64,000 nt of DNA from Hymenobacter rubidus (GTDB lineage Bacteria; Bacteroidota; Bacteroidia; Cytophagales; Hymenobacteraceae), in the NCBI RefSeq assembly GCF_016734815.1, contig NZ_JAERQF010000025.1, positions 1 through 64,000 on the forward strand, in the 5' to 3' direction. The notes beneath the pieces were generated by a model. The model had not been told where the DNA came from, made no database searches, and worked only from the letters and a program-made list of their open reading frames with translations. The position numbers were made by a program, and so were the translations under genes. Shown piece after piece: positions 1-7,962 of the stretch; position 1 is the first letter of the stretch, and each line of letters opens with the position of its first letter.

Positions 1-29
1 TCGCGCAAATCAAACGAATAAGCTTTCAT
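1..29 (-). CDS. IS630-type transposase, N-terminal fragment
   Basis: Nine codons (MKAYSFDLR) from an ATG at 29, open to the window edge. In this family the N-terminus begins a helix-turn-helix domain that binds the terminal repeats; the catalytic DDE domain would lie outside the window. Whether the transposase is intact cannot be judged. Confidence 0.55.
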
Positions 30-77
30 CGGCAGAAGGTACGTCCAAATCCGTAAACTATCCTGAAATCCGCTCTA
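1..77 (-). mobile_element. IS630-family insertion sequence, 5' end only (runs off left edge)
   Basis: Read on the minus strand, an ATG at 29 opens MKAYSFDLR and the frame leaves the window. This is the usual first line of IS630-family transposases. The element appears to end at 76-77, where a GAAATCCGCTCTA segment (65-77) closes on a TA dinucleotide, the IS630 target. The 45 bp between that end and the start codon is normal for the family. The terminal sequence GAGCGGATTTC (minus strand) recurs at both ends of a short element at 42489-42627. Only nine codons are visible, so the family call rests on the N-terminus plus the matching terminus. Confidence 0.65.
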
Positions 78-90
78 GTTTCTTGACTTC

Positions 91-765
91 CTAAACAGAT
101 TCATTATCCTGCTGGCTCCCCGCCAACTCATTCAGTATTTGGCTAATTTCGGCGGCGCGGCTGATGATAATGAGGTGCCCACCAGTGAGGCTGTACTGAA
201 CCTGCACTTTTCCAAGTGGCAGCAATCGGTCGTGGGTGCCGTGAATGCGGATGACGGGCGTTGCGGCCCCGCCCGGCCACTGCAACAACCGGGCAATGGC
301 CCAGCGGGTGAAAGACGGGTTGGTGTCTTGCAGAATCTGGCGGAGCAGCTGGTATTCGCGGCCGTTTTTCACGCCAAAAAACCATTGCGCCACGCGCGGC
401 AGGCGCGGCAACAGGTGAGCAGGCAGCAGACGGTACAGGCCCGTGGCACGCGCCAGCCGCCCCAGCCAAGGCAACTCGGCCGGACCCGCAAAGCTGGAAA
501 TCAATACCACCCGCGCCAAGGGACGGAGTGGGGCAATTTCCTGAGCCAGCACGCCCCCGAACGAAACACCAACCAGCCAGCAGGGCTGCTCCGTTGGCAC
601 GGCCGCTGCCAGGCGGGCGGCGTAGTGCGGCAGGGATTCTTCAGCGGTTTGGGGCGCCAGCCAGCGCAGGATGTGAACCTCGCCCCGCAGCCGTAGAAGC
701 CGAAACACCCGCTCATCCGCTCCCAGCCCGGGAATCAGGTAAAAAACGGGCAAAGACAGCGCCAC
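91..765 (-). CDS. alpha/beta hydrolase
   Basis: A 224-residue alpha/beta-hydrolase-fold protein, probably cytoplasmic since no signal peptide is seen. An oxyanion-region IPGLGAD motif lies near residue 11. The nucleophile elbow GVSFGG gives Ser68, HGTHDRLLP gives a likely acid Asp179, and TGGHLIII gives His197, so the catalytic triad is complete. The start is GTG at 765, five bases after the stop of the upstream gene, which indicates co-transcription with the 771-1205 gene. The substrate cannot be predicted; the fold covers esterases, lipases and thioesterases. Confidence 0.85.
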   Translation of the reverse strand: MALSLPVFYLIPGLGADERVFRLLRLRGEVHILRWLAPQTAEESLPHYAARLAAAVPTEQPCWLVGVSFGGVLAQEIAPLRPLARVVLISSFAGPAELPWLGRLARATGLYRLLPAHLLPRLPRVAQWFFGVKNGREYQLLRQILQDTNPSFTRWAIARLLQWPGGAATPVIRIHGTHDRLLPLGKVQVQYSLTGGHLIIISRAAEISQILNELAGSQQDNESV

Positions 766-770
766 GCCCG

Positions 771-1205
771 CTACGAATCGAGGCGCACGAACACGCCTTC
801 GAGGTAGAAGATGTTGTGCGGCTGGGGGTCGTCGGGGCCTTCTTCGTCGGTTTCATCGTCTTCGAGGGCCGGGTAAGTCACCGAGAGCTTCAGGGCTACG
901 CTGGGCAGCGGCACGGGCGGCTTTTCTTCCGAATTGTATTCGAGCAGCGCGGGCCAGTCGGCGGTGGCGAGGGCATCGGCGACTTCTTCCTGCAAGGCAT
1001 CGGCGCGGGTATGGGCAAGGCTCAGGAGCGTATCGAGGGCTTTGAAGGGCAGCGCGAGGTGAAAGAAATGCGTTTCGTTGTCGAACAGCGTGGTGGCCCA
1101 CACCGTCACGTCATCGGTGTTGTCGAAAACGATGGCCACAAGGTGAATCTGCTCCACGAAGAAGTCGGCGTCGTCGGCAATGCTGTCGCTCAATAGCTTG
1201 ACCAC
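771..1205 (-). CDS. conserved-looking hypothetical acidic protein
   Basis: 144 residues, strongly acidic near the C-terminus (EDDETDEEGPDD around 113-124), with no signal peptide or membrane segment. I do not recognise the family. The start is a GTG at 1205 that sits a few bases from the left arm of the 1212-1351 inverted repeat. It is followed after 5 bases by the alpha/beta hydrolase, so the two form an operon. A globular protein is likely given its regular mix of hydrophobic strands and helices. Confidence 0.6.
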   Translation of the reverse strand: MVKLLSDSIADDADFFVEQIHLVAIVFDNTDDVTVWATTLFDNETHFFHLALPFKALDTLLSLAHTRADALQEEVADALATADWPALLEYNSEEKPPVPLPSVALKLSVTYPALEDDETDEEGPDDPQPHNIFYLEGVFVRLDS

Positions 1206-1211
1206 GGATTA

Positions 1212-1351
1212 GACCACAGATTTAACAGATTTCAACGAATGAAACAGATTTTTTGTGGTTATGCACAAATGTAGAACGAAGCGACCAAGTCCTGTCGGGC
1301 ACAACCACAGAAAATCCGCTTCATCCGTTGAAATCCGTTAAATCTGTGGTC
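1212..1351. repeat. long inverted repeat, ATTTAACAGATTTCAACG type
   Basis: The arms 1212-1260 and 1303-1351 are 49 nt each and pair with about five mismatches around a 42-nt loop. The core is CCACAGATTTAACAGATTTC. The right arm overlaps the last codons and stop of hemW (stop at 1321-1323), and the left arm starts next to the GTG of the 771-1205 gene. It may act as a terminator or mRNA-end stabiliser for hemW. Similar ATCCGTTAAATCTGTGG repeats are widespread in Bacteroidota. Confidence 0.8.
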
Positions 1352-2478
1352 AGGAACAGCTCCAGCGTAATATGGTCGGCCAGCAGCTTGCCCGCATCGG
1401 TCAAGGTAAGGATTTCGTGCTGAATCGTGGCCCAGCCGTTGGCTTGCAGCTCGGCCAGGTAGGCGGCGCGGGTGCCGGGCAGGTCCAGGCCATGGTGGGC
1501 GCGCAGGTGGGCCAGGTCGCAGCCGCGGGCGGTGCGCAGGGTGGTGAGCAGGTATTCGTTGGCGCGGTCGGTGGCTGTAAGGGCGTCGAGGGTCACGGGC
1601 ACTTCGTTACGCTCCAGCACGGCGGCCACGTATTGCGGGTTGTTGGCGAGGGTGAACTGGCGGTCCACGCCGTCGTAGCTGTGGGCACTGGGCCCGAGGC
1701 CGAGGTAGGGCACGCCGCGCCAGTAGTTGCCGTTGTGCCGGCTCTCGCGGCCGGGCTGGCAGAAGTTGCTGATTTCGTACTGCGCATAGCCGTGGGCACG
1801 CATGGCCGCCAGCAGCATTTCAAACTGCGTGGCCACAAACTCATCGGGCGCGGGCTTGAACGTGCCTTTTTGGAGCCGGTGCCCGAAGGCCGTGCCCGGC
1901 TCAATGGTAAGCGCATAGGCCGACACGTGCGGCACGCTTAGCGCAAACGCATTGGCCAAATCGGCCTCCCAGATGTGGTGGCCCGGCGCGGGCACGCCGT
2001 AAATGAGGTCGATGGAAATGTTCTCGAAGCCCGCATCCTGGGCCCGGCGCACAGCGGTAGTCGATTCTTCGGCGGTATGGGCGCGGTTCATCAGCCGCAG
2101 GTGGGGCTCGTAGAAGCTTTGCAGGCCGATGCTGAGGCGATTGATTCCGGCCGCTCGCAGCTCCTGCAGCTTGGCGGCACTCAGGTCGTCGGGGTTGGCT
2201 TCGAGGGTGACTTCAGCCTGCGGGGCGACGGTGAAGTGGTGGTGAATGGCCATAAAAATCTGGTCCAGCTCCCCGGCCGTGAGCAGCGAAGGCGTACCGC
2301 CGCCAAAGTAGATGGTTTCAAGCACCGTGTCGGCAGGCAGATAGGCGCGGCGCAGCTCCAATTCCCGCACAATGGCTTCGACCAAACGGCTTTTTAAGCC
2401 CAGCGAGGTGCTGAAGTGGAAGTCGCAGTAATGGCAGGCTTGCTTGCAGAAGGGGATGTGGAAGTAGAGGCCAGCCAT
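1321..2478 (-). CDS. hemW: radical SAM family heme chaperone HemW
   Basis: 385 residues. The radical-SAM cluster motif C11-x3-C15-x2-C18 (HIPFCKQACHYCDF) binds [4Fe-4S]. The residue two after C18 is Phe20 rather than the fourth Cys of true HemN, which indicates the HemW branch (haem delivery) rather than oxygen-independent coproporphyrinogen oxidase. GGGTPS near 60 and the later ISIDLIYGVP segment are standard for the family. The length is normal and the start is a clear ATG. The last residues (TTDLTDFNG) and the stop codon come from the adjoining inverted repeat, so the native C-terminus was probably rewritten by repeat insertion. Confidence 0.92.
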   Translation of the reverse strand: MAGLYFHIPFCKQACHYCDFHFSTSLGLKSRLVEAIVRELELRRAYLPADTVLETIYFGGGTPSLLTAGELDQIFMAIHHHFTVAPQAEVTLEANPDDLSAAKLQELRAAGINRLSIGLQSFYEPHLRLMNRAHTAEESTTAVRRAQDAGFENISIDLIYGVPAPGHHIWEADLANAFALSVPHVSAYALTIEPGTAFGHRLQKGTFKPAPDEFVATQFEMLLAAMRAHGYAQYEISNFCQPGRESRHNGNYWRGVPYLGLGPSAHSYDGVDRQFTLANNPQYVAAVLERNEVPVTLDALTATDRANEYLLTTLRTARGCDLAHLRAHHGLDLPGTRAAYLAELQANGWATIQHEILTLTDAGKLLADHITLELFLTTDLTDFNG

Positions 2479-2810
2479 AAACGATGAATGCGGAAAGTCA
2501 CTTTGCTAACCAATTCTCAACCAACAACAATTCCCATCAGCACGCGGCTTGCACGATACAAAGGTAGGCGCGGCTCAGAGGCGGTAATACAGATAAAACC
2601 ACCTAGATAACATATTAAAATTTACAATAATATTTGTCTAATATTATATCAACAATAAACTGATTTACAGAGCATTTTAATCAATAATTTTCCATACATA
2701 AAGTCCAATTATTTAAACTTTTACGTTGGGGGGCTTTGGGTAATGGCGTAGGTTTGACTCGAGGAGACACACGAGTCTTCGATGATTTTCCCGCCCTTTA
2801 TTCTCGGCAC
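2479..2810. other. gene-free, AT-rich interval
   Basis: Divergent spacer between hemW and the next gene. 2600-2725 is far richer in A+T than the surrounding DNA, with runs such as AATATTATATC, and would melt easily. It probably holds the promoters for both directions. I see no RNA gene, repeat or strong hairpin in it. An in-frame TTG at 2736 exists but is a poor start compared with the ATG at 2811. Confidence 0.5.
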
Positions 2811-3485
2811 ATGCAATCCACATCATACCCTTGGCTACTTGTTTGCTCACTACGAATGCGTATGGCCCTGCTGACTGTGTTGTTCAGTTACGGCTGCACA
2901 ACCTCGGCCCAGGCCCAAACCAGTCCGGCGGCCGACATTCGCTCAAAGCCTGCGAAGGCCGCCCCAACGCTTTGGCACAACATTCTCAAATTCAATCCGC
3001 CGGCCTTGCTAGTACAAAGCGTTTCCGTTTTCTATGAACATGCCCTGACCGACCGGTTGAGCGTGGTGGTGGGCTACAATTGCGCAGGCAAGAACTATGG
3101 CTTCAGTCGCGCCATTGAGAAAGATGGCAGTGGCTTTCGGAGGGGCACTATAGAAGTGCGCCGCTACGGTAAGGGAGCCGGCCTACAGGGCTTTTACCTG
3201 GGCTCCTATCTGCGTTTGGGGAAGCTACGTGATGGCTACTATGTCTACGACCCGCCCTCACAGCACATCACGGGCGAGTGGCGAACCGAAGAAAATGTGG
3301 TAGGGGTGCTGGGCTTTATGGCCGGCATTCAGGTAATTGTTTTGCAGAGGTTTACACTGGATGGATTTGCTGGACTACAGGCGCAGCATGTGTTTGGTGA
3401 GGTAAATAGCGCCAACGAATTTGTTGAAGTCATGACCGGAGGGCTAAATGTTCGCGCGGGGGTTACCGTTGGGGTTGCTTTCTAA
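2811..3485 (+). CDS. secreted DUF3575-like protein, probable small beta-barrel
   Basis: 224 residues from ATG 2811; an internal Met near residue 16 (MRMALLTVLF) is an alternative start. The N-terminal hydrophobic segment ends in TTSAQAQ, a signal-peptidase-I-like site. The mature part starts with FNPPALLVQSVSVFYEHAL and has alternating aromatic strands with glycine turns, as in DUF3575-type outer-membrane proteins of Bacteroidota. No enzymatic motif is seen. It ends 66 bases before the surface antigen gene on the same strand. Function unknown; outer-membrane location is inferred. Confidence 0.65.
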   Translation: MQSTSYPWLLVCSLRMRMALLTVLFSYGCTTSAQAQTSPAADIRSKPAKAAPTLWHNILKFNPPALLVQSVSVFYEHALTDRLSVVVGYNCAGKNYGFSRAIEKDGSGFRRGTIEVRRYGKGAGLQGFYLGSYLRLGKLRDGYYVYDPPSQHITGEWRTEENVVGVLGFMAGIQVIVLQRFTLDGFAGLQAQHVFGEVNSANEFVEVMTGGLNVRAGVTVGVAF

Positions 3486-3551
3486 TGAGGGGACCAAGCG
3501 CTGGATTTACCTTCGGGAAATTAAACGCCGGCTTTCGCGTTATCTCCCCGA

Positions 3552-5417
3552 ATGACTACCCGGTTCCTGCTGCGCATTTGGGGAATACTGCTGCTGGCCT
3601 ACCTGACGATGGGCCCGACAGCCCGCGCCCAAACACCCGGCCTCGACCCCACCGCGCCCAACCAACCCGGCCTAGCCTCCCCGCCCCTGCCGCCGAAGGC
3701 CGCGCCGCCCGCGGCCCCCTCGGCACGCCGGGTACTGGCCCACCCGCGCGTGCTAGTGCTCGATGCCGAAGCTGCCGACCGCCCGCTACTGCGCCGCTTC
3801 AAAGCCAAGGCGACGGTGCCCGACTCGCTGAGCGCGCTGCGCGAAGTGCGGCAAATAGTGCTGGCCTTGCAGGGCGACGCCTACCTCACGGCCTCGGCCG
3901 ATGAGATGCGCTGGACCCGCGACACGGTGCGGGTGCGCCTGTACGTGGGCGAGCCGTTTCGCTGGGCCTACCTGCGCAACGGCAACCTCGGCGACGGCCT
4001 GCTGACGCGGGCGGGCTACCGCGAGAAGTTTTTCCGCCACAAGCCGTTTGTGCCCGACGACTGGGTCCGGCTGCAGGAGCGAATTCTGACCGAAGCCGAA
4101 AACCAGGGCTTTCCCTTTGCCACCGTCGGGCTCGATTCCATTCGTCTTGATGGGCACGACATTGCGGGGCGGGTGGTGTTGAAGCGCGGGCGCGTGGTCA
4201 CGTTCGACTCGCTGCAAATTGTGGGCAATACCAAGACCAAAAAGCGCTTTCTGACCAAGTACCTTCAGATTTTTCCGGGCCAGCCGTTCAGCCAGCAGCG
4301 CGTGGCTGCCGCCGCCCAGCTGCTGCGCCAGCTGCCCTACGTGAAGCTGCGCGCCGAGCCGGAAGTGCGCTTTGCCAAGGGCCTGGCGCGGGTGTATCTG
4401 CTGCTCGATGACCGGCCCAGCAACCAGTTTGATGCCGTGGTGGGCATTTTGCCGAACTCCAACACCGCCAAGACCGGCGTGCAGTTCACCGGCGATGTCA
4501 CCATCAACCTGCGCAACCTCCGGGGCGGCGGTAAGCAGGTGGGGTTGCAATGGCGCAAAACCGACGCCCTCTCGCAGCTGCTCGATGCGCAGTACGTGCA
4601 CCCCAACTTTTTCGGAACGCCGCTGGAATTGTCCGCCTCGTTCAACCTCTACAAGCAAACCGACGCCTTCACCACCATCAAAACGCGCGTGCAGGCCACT
4701 TACCCCACGGCCCGGGCCGGGCGCATCAGCTTCTTTGCCGAACAGCGCGGCTCCTCGCTCGACTCGCTGAAGGACGTAACCCAACTGCCCGCCAACCTCG
4801 ATACGCAGTACAACTCCTACGGCCTGGCCTACGCCGTCACCAACCTCGACGACTTGTTTTTCCAGCATCGGGGCTACCTGCTCACCCTGCAAGCGGCCGT
4901 CGGCACCAAAAACATTATCAAGAATTCCCAGCTGGCCCCCGAGCTGTACGCTGATATCCCGCTACGCTCCACCCAATACACGTATGCGCTGCGCACCGAG
5001 CGCTACTTTCCGGTGAAGCGGGCGGGCGTGTTGCTATTGCGCCTGCGGGCTGAGGGCCTGCTCAGCCCGCGCCTGTTTACCAACGACTTGCTGCGATTGG
5101 GCGGCCTGAATTCGCTGCGCGGCTTCAACGAAAACCAGTTCTACACCAGCTCATTCGCGCTGGCCACGGCTGAATTCCGGCAGTTTATCGGGGCCGACTC
5201 GTACGTTTTTGCTTTCGCCGACCAGGCCTACCTGCGCCACGACGTACCCAACGACCGGTTTAGCGACCAGCCCACCGGCCTGGGCGCGGGACTAAGCTTC
5301 CGGACGGCGGCGGGCTTGTTTCAGTTCGTGTACTCAGTGGGCCAGTCCAGCAGCGCCAACCAGCACTTTGCGCTGAGCACCTCGAAAATCCATTTTGGCC
5401 TGACCAGCCGCTTTTAA
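3552..5417 (+). CDS. BamA/TamA-family outer membrane protein (surface antigen D15 type)
   Basis: 621 residues with a signal peptide ending near TARAQ (about 26). A POTRA domain is visible around 220-280 (VVTFDSLQIVGNTKTKK ... PYVKL). The C-terminal half is a 16-strand-type barrel with the family LRGF motif (NSLRGFNENQF) and a terminal aromatic residue (IHFGLTSRF). It is shorter than BamA, which carries five POTRA domains, and resembles TamA-like or two-partner transporters. It probably inserts or exports proteins or lipids at the outer membrane. The cargo is unknown. Confidence 0.85.
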   Translation: MTTRFLLRIWGILLLAYLTMGPTARAQTPGLDPTAPNQPGLASPPLPPKAAPPAAPSARRVLAHPRVLVLDAEAADRPLLRRFKAKATVPDSLSALREVRQIVLALQGDAYLTASADEMRWTRDTVRVRLYVGEPFRWAYLRNGNLGDGLLTRAGYREKFFRHKPFVPDDWVRLQERILTEAENQGFPFATVGLDSIRLDGHDIAGRVVLKRGRVVTFDSLQIVGNTKTKKRFLTKYLQIFPGQPFSQQRVAAAAQLLRQLPYVKLRAEPEVRFAKGLARVYLLLDDRPSNQFDAVVGILPNSNTAKTGVQFTGDVTINLRNLRGGGKQVGLQWRKTDALSQLLDAQYVHPNFFGTPLELSASFNLYKQTDAFTTIKTRVQATYPTARAGRISFFAEQRGSSLDSLKDVTQLPANLDTQYNSYGLAYAVTNLDDLFFQHRGYLLTLQAAVGTKNIIKNSQLAPELYADIPLRSTQYTYALRTERYFPVKRAGVLLLRLRAEGLLSPRLFTNDLLRLGGLNSLRGFNENQFYTSSFALATAEFRQFIGADSYVFAFADQAYLRHDVPNDRFSDQPTGLGAGLSFRTAAGLFQFVYSVGQSSSANQHFALSTSKIHFGLTSRF

Positions 5418-5612
5418 GCGGGCTGAGGCGGCCATTTCGTCCGGGTTTTTTGGGCCAAAAACAGGAACCCGGCCAGCTTGGCCGAAAACGGAAAAACGTC
5501 ACTAAAAAACCCGTCAATACGGCTGATATTCAGGGCAGATAAACTTCGATTCAGATTGGTACATCATTTGTAATAATAGCACCGAAGCCGCCCCTAAAAC
5601 CGGCTCCCTGCC

Positions 5613-5996
5613 ATGAAATTTATCAGCCCGAAATTCATTCGTTCCATTGCCCCTCAGCTCGACCTCCTGAACACCATCGGTGGCGGTGTGGCCCAGCCCC
5701 AGCTCCGTGTCGACCAGCGGCCGAAGGGCGTGGTGTTGCGCGTGGCCATGCCCACGGTGCCCGCCGACAGCTTCCGCGTGGTGCTCAATCAGCAAAAGCT
5801 AACGGTGTTTGGCGAGTACCGCCACGAGCCCGATGACCAGCTCGCCGCGCCCCTGTTCGTGCAAACCCTCGACCTGCCCAACAACCTCGACCTGGCCCGC
5901 ATCGACGCCGTGCACGAAGGCAATGAGCTGCAAGTGCGCATCCCCTTCCTGAACCCCAGCGACCAGCAGCGCGAAATCGACATCCGCCATAATTAA
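5613..5996 (+). CDS. small heat-shock protein, Hsp20/alpha-crystallin family
   Basis: 127 residues. The core has the alpha-crystallin beta-sandwich pattern: GVVLRVAMPTVPADSFRV, then LTVFGEY, and a late LQVRIPFLNP that resembles the conserved C-terminal strand. An ATP-independent holdase role is expected from the family. The N-terminus is short and the I-x-I tail is weak. A hairpin terminator follows at 6131-6160. Confidence 0.78.
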   Translation: MKFISPKFIRSIAPQLDLLNTIGGGVAQPQLRVDQRPKGVVLRVAMPTVPADSFRVVLNQQKLTVFGEYRHEPDDQLAAPLFVQTLDLPNNLDLARIDAVHEGNELQVRIPFLNPSDQQREIDIRHN

Positions 5997-6039
5997 GCGC
6001 AAGCCTACTAGCTGCGCTCATCTACTCTACCAACCAGTT

Positions 6040-6096
6040 ATAACGCCGGGACCGACCGGCACCGCAGTCTACGCATAACGCCGGGGCCGACCGGCA
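6040..6096. repeat. pair of 22-nt direct repeats
   Basis: ATAACGCCGGGACCGACCGG begins the copy at 6040-6061, and a one-base variant begins the copy at 6075-6096. They lie between the Hsp20 stop and its terminator. Each holds a CCGGNNCCGACCGG partial palindrome. Function unknown. Confidence 0.7.
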
Positions 6097-6130
6097 GCCT
6101 TTCCGAAGTCATCTGGGTTTTCACTCTTGA

Positions 6131-6160
6131 GCCACCGCCAGCAGCGGTGGTTTTGTTTTT
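6131..6160 (+). terminator. intrinsic terminator after the Hsp20 gene
   Basis: CCACCGC and GCGGTGG arms with a short loop, followed by TTTTGTTTTT. Confidence 0.7.
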
Positions 6161-6184
6161 GTGGGCCGACCAATTTGAAATGTC

Positions 6185-6287
6185 TGTCATCCTGAGCGTA
6201 GCGAAGGACCTTATCACGTTCGCAACGGGAGGAACTACTGCTAACTTTTCTAGCGTGATAAGGTCCTTCGCTGCGCTCAGGATGACA
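6185..6287. repeat. palindrome family I, copy A (GTCATCCTGAGCG type)
   Basis: 34-nt arms 6185-6218 and 6254-6287 with one mismatch. The arm begins TGTCATCCTGAGCG. It lies between convergent genes (Hsp20 and the 6307 gene). It differs from copies B-G in the second half of the arm (GAAGGACCTTATCACG), so it is a subfamily. Confidence 0.9.
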
Positions 6288-6306
6288 GAAGGCTATACGG
6301 CCTATA

Positions 6307-6630
6307 TCATCCAAACAGCGGGATAATCAGCACGAAGCTCATGAGTAGGGCCAGGTAAAACCAGCCCATTACCTGGCCCCGGTAGCGGCGCGGCAAGCGG
6401 TTGCTGAGCACCAGCATGGCCACGATGACCAGCACCAGGTGCGCCACGAAAAACACCATCGTCTTCACCCAATTGCTGACAATGGTGTTGTGCTCCTGGT
6501 ATTGGTTCGACTCGCCCAGGCCCGACGTCAGGTACTGCAAGCTGTAGAACGCCACGGTTTCGAAGGCGACGAACAGCAGCAGGCCCGCCAGCAGCGCCGA
6601 AGCGGATGATTTTTCGGAAACGTCGGCCAT
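6307..6630 (-). CDS. small integral membrane protein, unknown
   Basis: 107 residues with three predicted membrane spans (about 8-30, 57-80, 86-105) and a short soluble SGLGESNQYQEHNT stretch. A basic RLPRRYRG loop between spans 2 and 3 suggests its orientation. I do not recognise the family. Its start at 6630 lies 15 bases from the stop of the VF530 gene, on the same strand, so it is probably the second gene of that operon. Confidence 0.65.
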   Translation of the reverse strand: MADVSEKSSASALLAGLLLFVAFETVAFYSLQYLTSGLGESNQYQEHNTIVSNWVKTMVFFVAHLVLVIVAMLVLSNRLPRRYRGQVMGWFYLALLMSFVLIIPLFG

Positions 6631-6645
6631 AATGGTTTCGGGAAT

Positions 6646-6921
6646 TTACGGGCGCGGCCGGCCCTGCACTTCGGCGCTACGGGCTTTGATGTACAATTCC
6701 TCTACCTTGGTACGAGCCCAGGGCGTGCGCCGCAAAAACGTGAGGCAGGACTTGATGCTAGGGTTTTCGGCAAAGCAGTTCATGCGCAGGCGGGCATCAA
6801 GCTCGGGCCAGCCGTAGGCGGCCACGAGGTACTCCAGAATCTGGGCGAGCGTGACGCCGTGCAGTTCCCGGATGAGGTGGCCGGCTTCGTCGCGGGCATC
6901 GGCGGCGCGGAGGAAAGACAT
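6646..6921 (-). CDS. VF530 family (DUF2132) DNA-binding protein
   Basis: 91 residues from ATG 6921. The core matches the VF530 family closely: LHGVTLAQILEYLVAAYGW, then NCFAENPSIKS and LRRTPWARTKVEELY. The family is a small all-helical fold with proposed DNA-binding activity; its cellular role is not settled. A TTG two codons upstream is an unlikely start. A short TATTTG lies just before the ATG. Confidence 0.88.
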   Translation of the reverse strand: MSFLRAADARDEAGHLIRELHGVTLAQILEYLVAAYGWPELDARLRMNCFAENPSIKSCLTFLRRTPWARTKVEELYIKARSAEVQGRPRP

Positions 6922-6996
6922 AGGCAAATAGTCGACGGAAAGTGTAAAGTTGGCGAAAAGCTGCGGGCTGGCGCACGATGGCGACGGGCCCGTCGT

Positions 6997-7004
6997 TATT
7001 TTTG
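6997..7004 (+). promoter_or_regulatory. -7 element TATTTTTG for the GH25 gene
   Basis: Exact match to the Bacteroidota TAnnTTTG element, 13 bases before the ATG at 7018. No clear -33 TTG is seen. Confidence 0.5.
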
Positions 7005-7017
7005 GGCGTCACGCCCC

Positions 7018-7917
7018 ATGCCCCTCACCCCGCTCGCCCCTTCCGCCCCGCCCACCGTGCCGCGCCCCGCGCCGCGCCGGCCGTGGCGGCGCGTGCTGCT
7101 GGCGGGCCTGCTGGCACTGCTGCTGCTGGGCGGAGCCTACTACCTGCGCCACCAGGTGCAAATGAACCGCTACGCCCGCCGGGCCTGGGCCACGCTCACC
7201 AAAGGCGGCCTCACAGGGCGTGAAAAAACCCCGCTGCTGGCCGGCTTTTCCGTGCACGGCATTGATGTGTCGGCCTACCAGGGCCGCATCGACTGGCCCG
7301 AGGTGGCCCGCAACAAGGTCCGGTTTGCGTTCATCAAGGCCAGTGAGGGCGCCACCTTGCGCGATGCCCGCTTTGCCCGCAACTGGCGCGAGGCCCGGGC
7401 CGCTGGGGTGCTGTGCGGGGCCTACCACTACTTCCAGCCCAACCGCGACGGGAAAATTCAGGCCGACCTTTTTGCGCACACCGTGCCCCTGGCCCCCGGC
7501 GACCTGCCGCCCGTGCTCGACGTGGAGGCGGCCAATTTCCACGACGTGGCCGTGTTGCGCCGCGAGGTGGCCCGCTGGCTGCGCCTCGTGGAAGCGCACT
7601 ACGGCGTGCGGCCCATCCTCTATTCCAACCATAGCTTCTACCAGCGCCACCTGGCCGGGCATTTCGATGACTACCCCCTCTGGCTGGCCCACTACGAGGT
7701 GGAGCGCCCCACCCTGCCCCGCAGCAAGTGGATAATCTGGCAGCATTCGGACGAGGCCTACGTGCCCGGCATTCGCGGCGTAGTCGATTTTAACGTGTTT
7801 CAGGGCAGCTTTGCGGCGCTTCAGGCCTTGCGGGTGCCAGCCGCGCCGCAGCCAGCCGGGGCCCTCCAGCCAGCGGCGCGGCATGAAAAAAACCGTCCGG
7901 CCCGCCGCTCCCACTGA
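7018..7917 (+). CDS. membrane-anchored GH25 lysozyme
   Basis: 299 residues from ATG 7018. A Pro-rich basic N-terminus is followed by one membrane span (about 26-43), then a GH25 muramidase domain from residue 80. It has the family hallmarks HGIDVSAYQGRIDW (Asp83), FAFIKASEG and PVLDVE (Asp168, Glu170 as the DxE pair). It should cleave the MurNAc-GlcNAc bond of peptidoglycan on the periplasmic side. The last residues are disordered and basic, and overlap a terminator that serves the convergent gene. Confidence 0.9.
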   Translation: MPLTPLAPSAPPTVPRPAPRRPWRRVLLAGLLALLLLGGAYYLRHQVQMNRYARRAWATLTKGGLTGREKTPLLAGFSVHGIDVSAYQGRIDWPEVARNKVRFAFIKASEGATLRDARFARNWREARAAGVLCGAYHYFQPNRDGKIQADLFAHTVPLAPGDLPPVLDVEAANFHDVAVLRREVARWLRLVEAHYGVRPILYSNHSFYQRHLAGHFDDYPLWLAHYEVERPTLPRSKWIIWQHSDEAYVPGIRGVVDFNVFQGSFAALQALRVPAAPQPAGALQPAARHEKNRPARRSH

Positions 7918-7936
7918 AGCAGGCGAGCCGGACGGC
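7886..7936 (-). terminator. intrinsic terminator of the MXKDX gene, inside the GH25 3' end
   Basis: On the minus strand CCGTCCGGC pairs with GCCGGACGG and is followed by a run of T (seven A on the plus strand at 7886-7892). It overlaps the last ten codons of the convergent GH25 gene. Confidence 0.75.
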
Positions 7937-7962
7937 TCAGCTGGCAATAGACGCCGGAAGGA

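Noticed and set aside
2736..2810. Upstream TTG start for the 2811 gene
   Set aside because: The extension lacks signal-peptide character; ATG 2811 gives a normal export signal.
3786..4892. Open minus-strand frame over the surface antigen gene
   Set aside because: Same shadow effect; the plus-strand gene has signal peptide, POTRA and barrel motifs.
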